Notes under the pieces: generated by a model
Databases searched by the model: none
Told to the model about the DNA's origin: nothing
The model's input: the letters and a program-made list of their open reading frames with translations, nothing else
DNA from: Pseudoscleropodium purum
Lineage: Eukaryota; Streptophyta; Bryopsida; Hypnales; Brachytheciaceae
Length of the DNA stretch: 64,000 bases
Assembly: GCA_963969395.1 (NCBI GenBank)
Contig: OZ017795.1
Coordinates: 31,229,063-31,293,062, forward strand
Direction of reading: 5' to 3'
Position numbers and translations under genes: made by a program
Part shown: positions 54,901 through 57,900 of the stretch, in pieces
Position numbering within the stretch: position 1 is the stretch's first letter
Layout of the letters: every line of letters starts with the position of its first letter

Positions 54901-57900
54901 AAGTGATGCCAGAGTAACTTGAATATTCTTGTAAAATTATTATTGGCTTCAACATTTAAAATGTATCCTATAGTAGGTCTCACGATGTTTCTAAATTAAC
55001 TGCCAATGAAGTACCTATGCTATATAGTAACAATACTAGGTGAAGAAAATTACTATCCATTCTGTAACCAGTTTGAACTTGAACACTCTATAGATACTCT
55101 AAAGGCTTTGGAACTAGGATTGCATCTTTAGTGCACATTATGCACATAGAAAATTAATTACTTATAGACCATTTTAAATTAAGTTTAGAAGTAAATTTCT
55201 ATGGAGCTAAGAACATATAAATCGACTTATACAAACTCGAGAGTATGGATAAGCTATACTTTTCTTTAAAATTTGAAAAAAAGTTTCATCTGCAAAGACA
55301 TAAAGATTTAAAACCATTTCAAGGTAGCTTTTGGCTAAGAGTTTAATATGGTTAAATCCAAACAAATATGAAACATGTATATAAAAAGAATTTTCTTACA
55401 TTTGATCCTTACATTATTGAATTATTTTTAGATCCAAATGTTTGAAGAATCAAAATATAAACTCAAAGTGTCAAAAGTGTTATTTGAGACTTCATCGAAT
55501 TTTAATTTATCCCAAAAAAATACTACAAAAGACTTTTAAAATTTTGAGTTTAATTTATAAAATTTCCTTCAACTAAAGATGAGTGAGTTTTTACACCATG
55601 TTATAAAAGCAATTGTGGTTTCTTATTGCATTTATATAATATAGAAATATTTGATAAGCCATAATAGGATTTTGTTTGGTAGTTGCCCTAATTCTAAAAA
55701 TGACCAAATTTCGTGTGCAATTAGAACTTAGAACCAAAATATAGAAATTAAAAATATTAAATACTTTAGAAAATCCAAAATTAACAATGAAGAGTCAAAG
55801 GTGCCTAAGTTGTGAAATTGTTGATATATGATTGCATTTTTAGAATACATGAAACTTGAAAAAAATGTTAATGGATTCTTTAAACTAAGGCTTATTAAGA
55901 AAAACCCATACAATATAAGGCCCATTAAACCATGTAGATGTGTATATCTTTAGTTGTTTTTGTTTTTGTTGTAAAATAGTAGGGGTGGACTTGGAAGTGG
56001 GGTTGAAACAAATAACTTCACTTTTGAAGTGTTTTTAAAGGCACCAATTGACACAATCACTTTGCTTAAATCCACAACTAGCCTAAGGTAACAACATTTA
56101 ATATTGTCCCAAAATCAAATTGTGAAAGTTTTTATTAAGTCTTAAAGGTAGTAAATAAGGGATGCTTGATTCTCTCAAATATTTCAAAAACATTTTTACT
56201 AATCCCTAAGTGCCCTAAGTGCCTTTCAAAATTGAAAGATTTTCTAGTTGACTATTATAGTCTTTTCAATAATACGGTTGAAGGAAGGATGTGTCACTTT
56301 CCTTGGAGCTATTGACTTGTCTCCACTACCAATTGGTATGATCAATCTATGTGGGTCTATTTTTAGGTGATAGTTTGATTGGAATGAGTTCAAAAGGGCT
56401 AGATTTTAGTAAACACATGCTAGATTCTCATGGGTTAAAAATCAACTCTAGGAGATCATGAACAAAGGCTTTTGTTTAAAGACAAGAATTGATAGAAATG
56501 GGTTTCAAAACATATCACAATCCGGTGCAATCACTTTAATCCTTAAACGCACAAGCATAAAAAAAGTGGATGCCCCTTAGTCAACCTTGATTACAACTTT
56601 TAAAATTACTATTTTTTGGAATTTGATTTCAACTAAGAAAAAAAAGCTTGACGAGTTTTGTTTCTATTCCATTTTAAAGTTTTGATAAATGTTAAAAATT
56701 GAAAGAGTTATTGCAATTGAAAGCTCCCTATGTTAAAATCCCAATAATACAATATGGTGTGCTTTTCATTCATTTAAAAAAAATGCATTTTGAATTGAAA
56801 TTATCAAATTATGTACTTCATTCCACTCTTTATTTACTTTAAAAATTATAGATTATTTTAATATATATTGTAATTGATATAAATTTATTTCCACCTTTAG
56901 CTTTGAAAAATCACAATAATTTTATTTTCCTTCAAAATTATTGAAAAAATACAAAATAAATAGAAATTTTAGTTTACTACTAGCAAAAATATATAATTTT
57001 TGTATATCAATTAAATAAAAGGATAAATTGGTTTGATAGTCAAATTTGACTTCAAGGTGTTTGATGTGGCTATTTCGGGTGTAAAAAATAAAATAACCAA
57101 TTGAAAATTTTTCATGCTAATCTCCATTGCTACTTGTACCTCTTGAAAAAATTTCAAATAATTTGAATTGTTTTTTCTATTTTTATTCATTTATGTTCAT
57201 TTTTTGCAACACAAATGATAACAATTAGAAATTTTCATGAAACAAATTGCAATTTCTCAAAGTAATATAGAATTCAATGTTTCAAGGAGCAAAACTATCA
57301 TATTATTGTTTGAACACTATTTAAAAGGCTAAAATTAGCTCAAATAAGAAGTTTGACCATTTCACAATGTATCAAGTCTTTAAGGGGTTAACTTGTCATG
57401 TCTTTTTTCTTAATGATCATTACTTTCCCTAGTCTACATAAATTACCACATTTCCATAGGTGTGAAAAACACTTGAAAATAGGAGAAAATGGCCAATTTT
57501 ATTTATTTATTTATTTTCATTTACCCTCAATGAAATCTGTTGAATCTAAGTTAATAGGAGTTAAATTCACATGCCAAAAATAAACATAAATTTGTGAGCT
57601 CACCAAACAGAAATCTGGCTCTCCAGAAACTGTTACAAATCGCCATGAAGTTTGAGAAAAAGCCATAATAACAACTTCCAATTCTGCCACATCTGCTCAA
57701 CAAAATGATGGTAATTATTTATCTGTTCAAAGTCCATGCATTAACTTAGTGCTAAGTTCTCTACACTAAATAGTAAAATTAGGTTGCCTCACACTAATTT
57801 CTGAGCATTTCACACTATATAAATATCTATCGTTACTATACAAAAATGCACTACTTTTGAATTAGGTATTGTTGCAATTGGGATTCATGAACTTCCTTGT

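Larger units (their letters stand above)
50296..57603. other. Intron between exons d and e
   Basis: 7.3 kb. It contains copy 3 of the TGCTA family (54,053-54,270, inverted) and a group III TTAA-type element (about 56,520-57,387). 50.3-53.9 and 54.3-56.5 kb are AT-rich with only short chance frames. Confidence 0.6.
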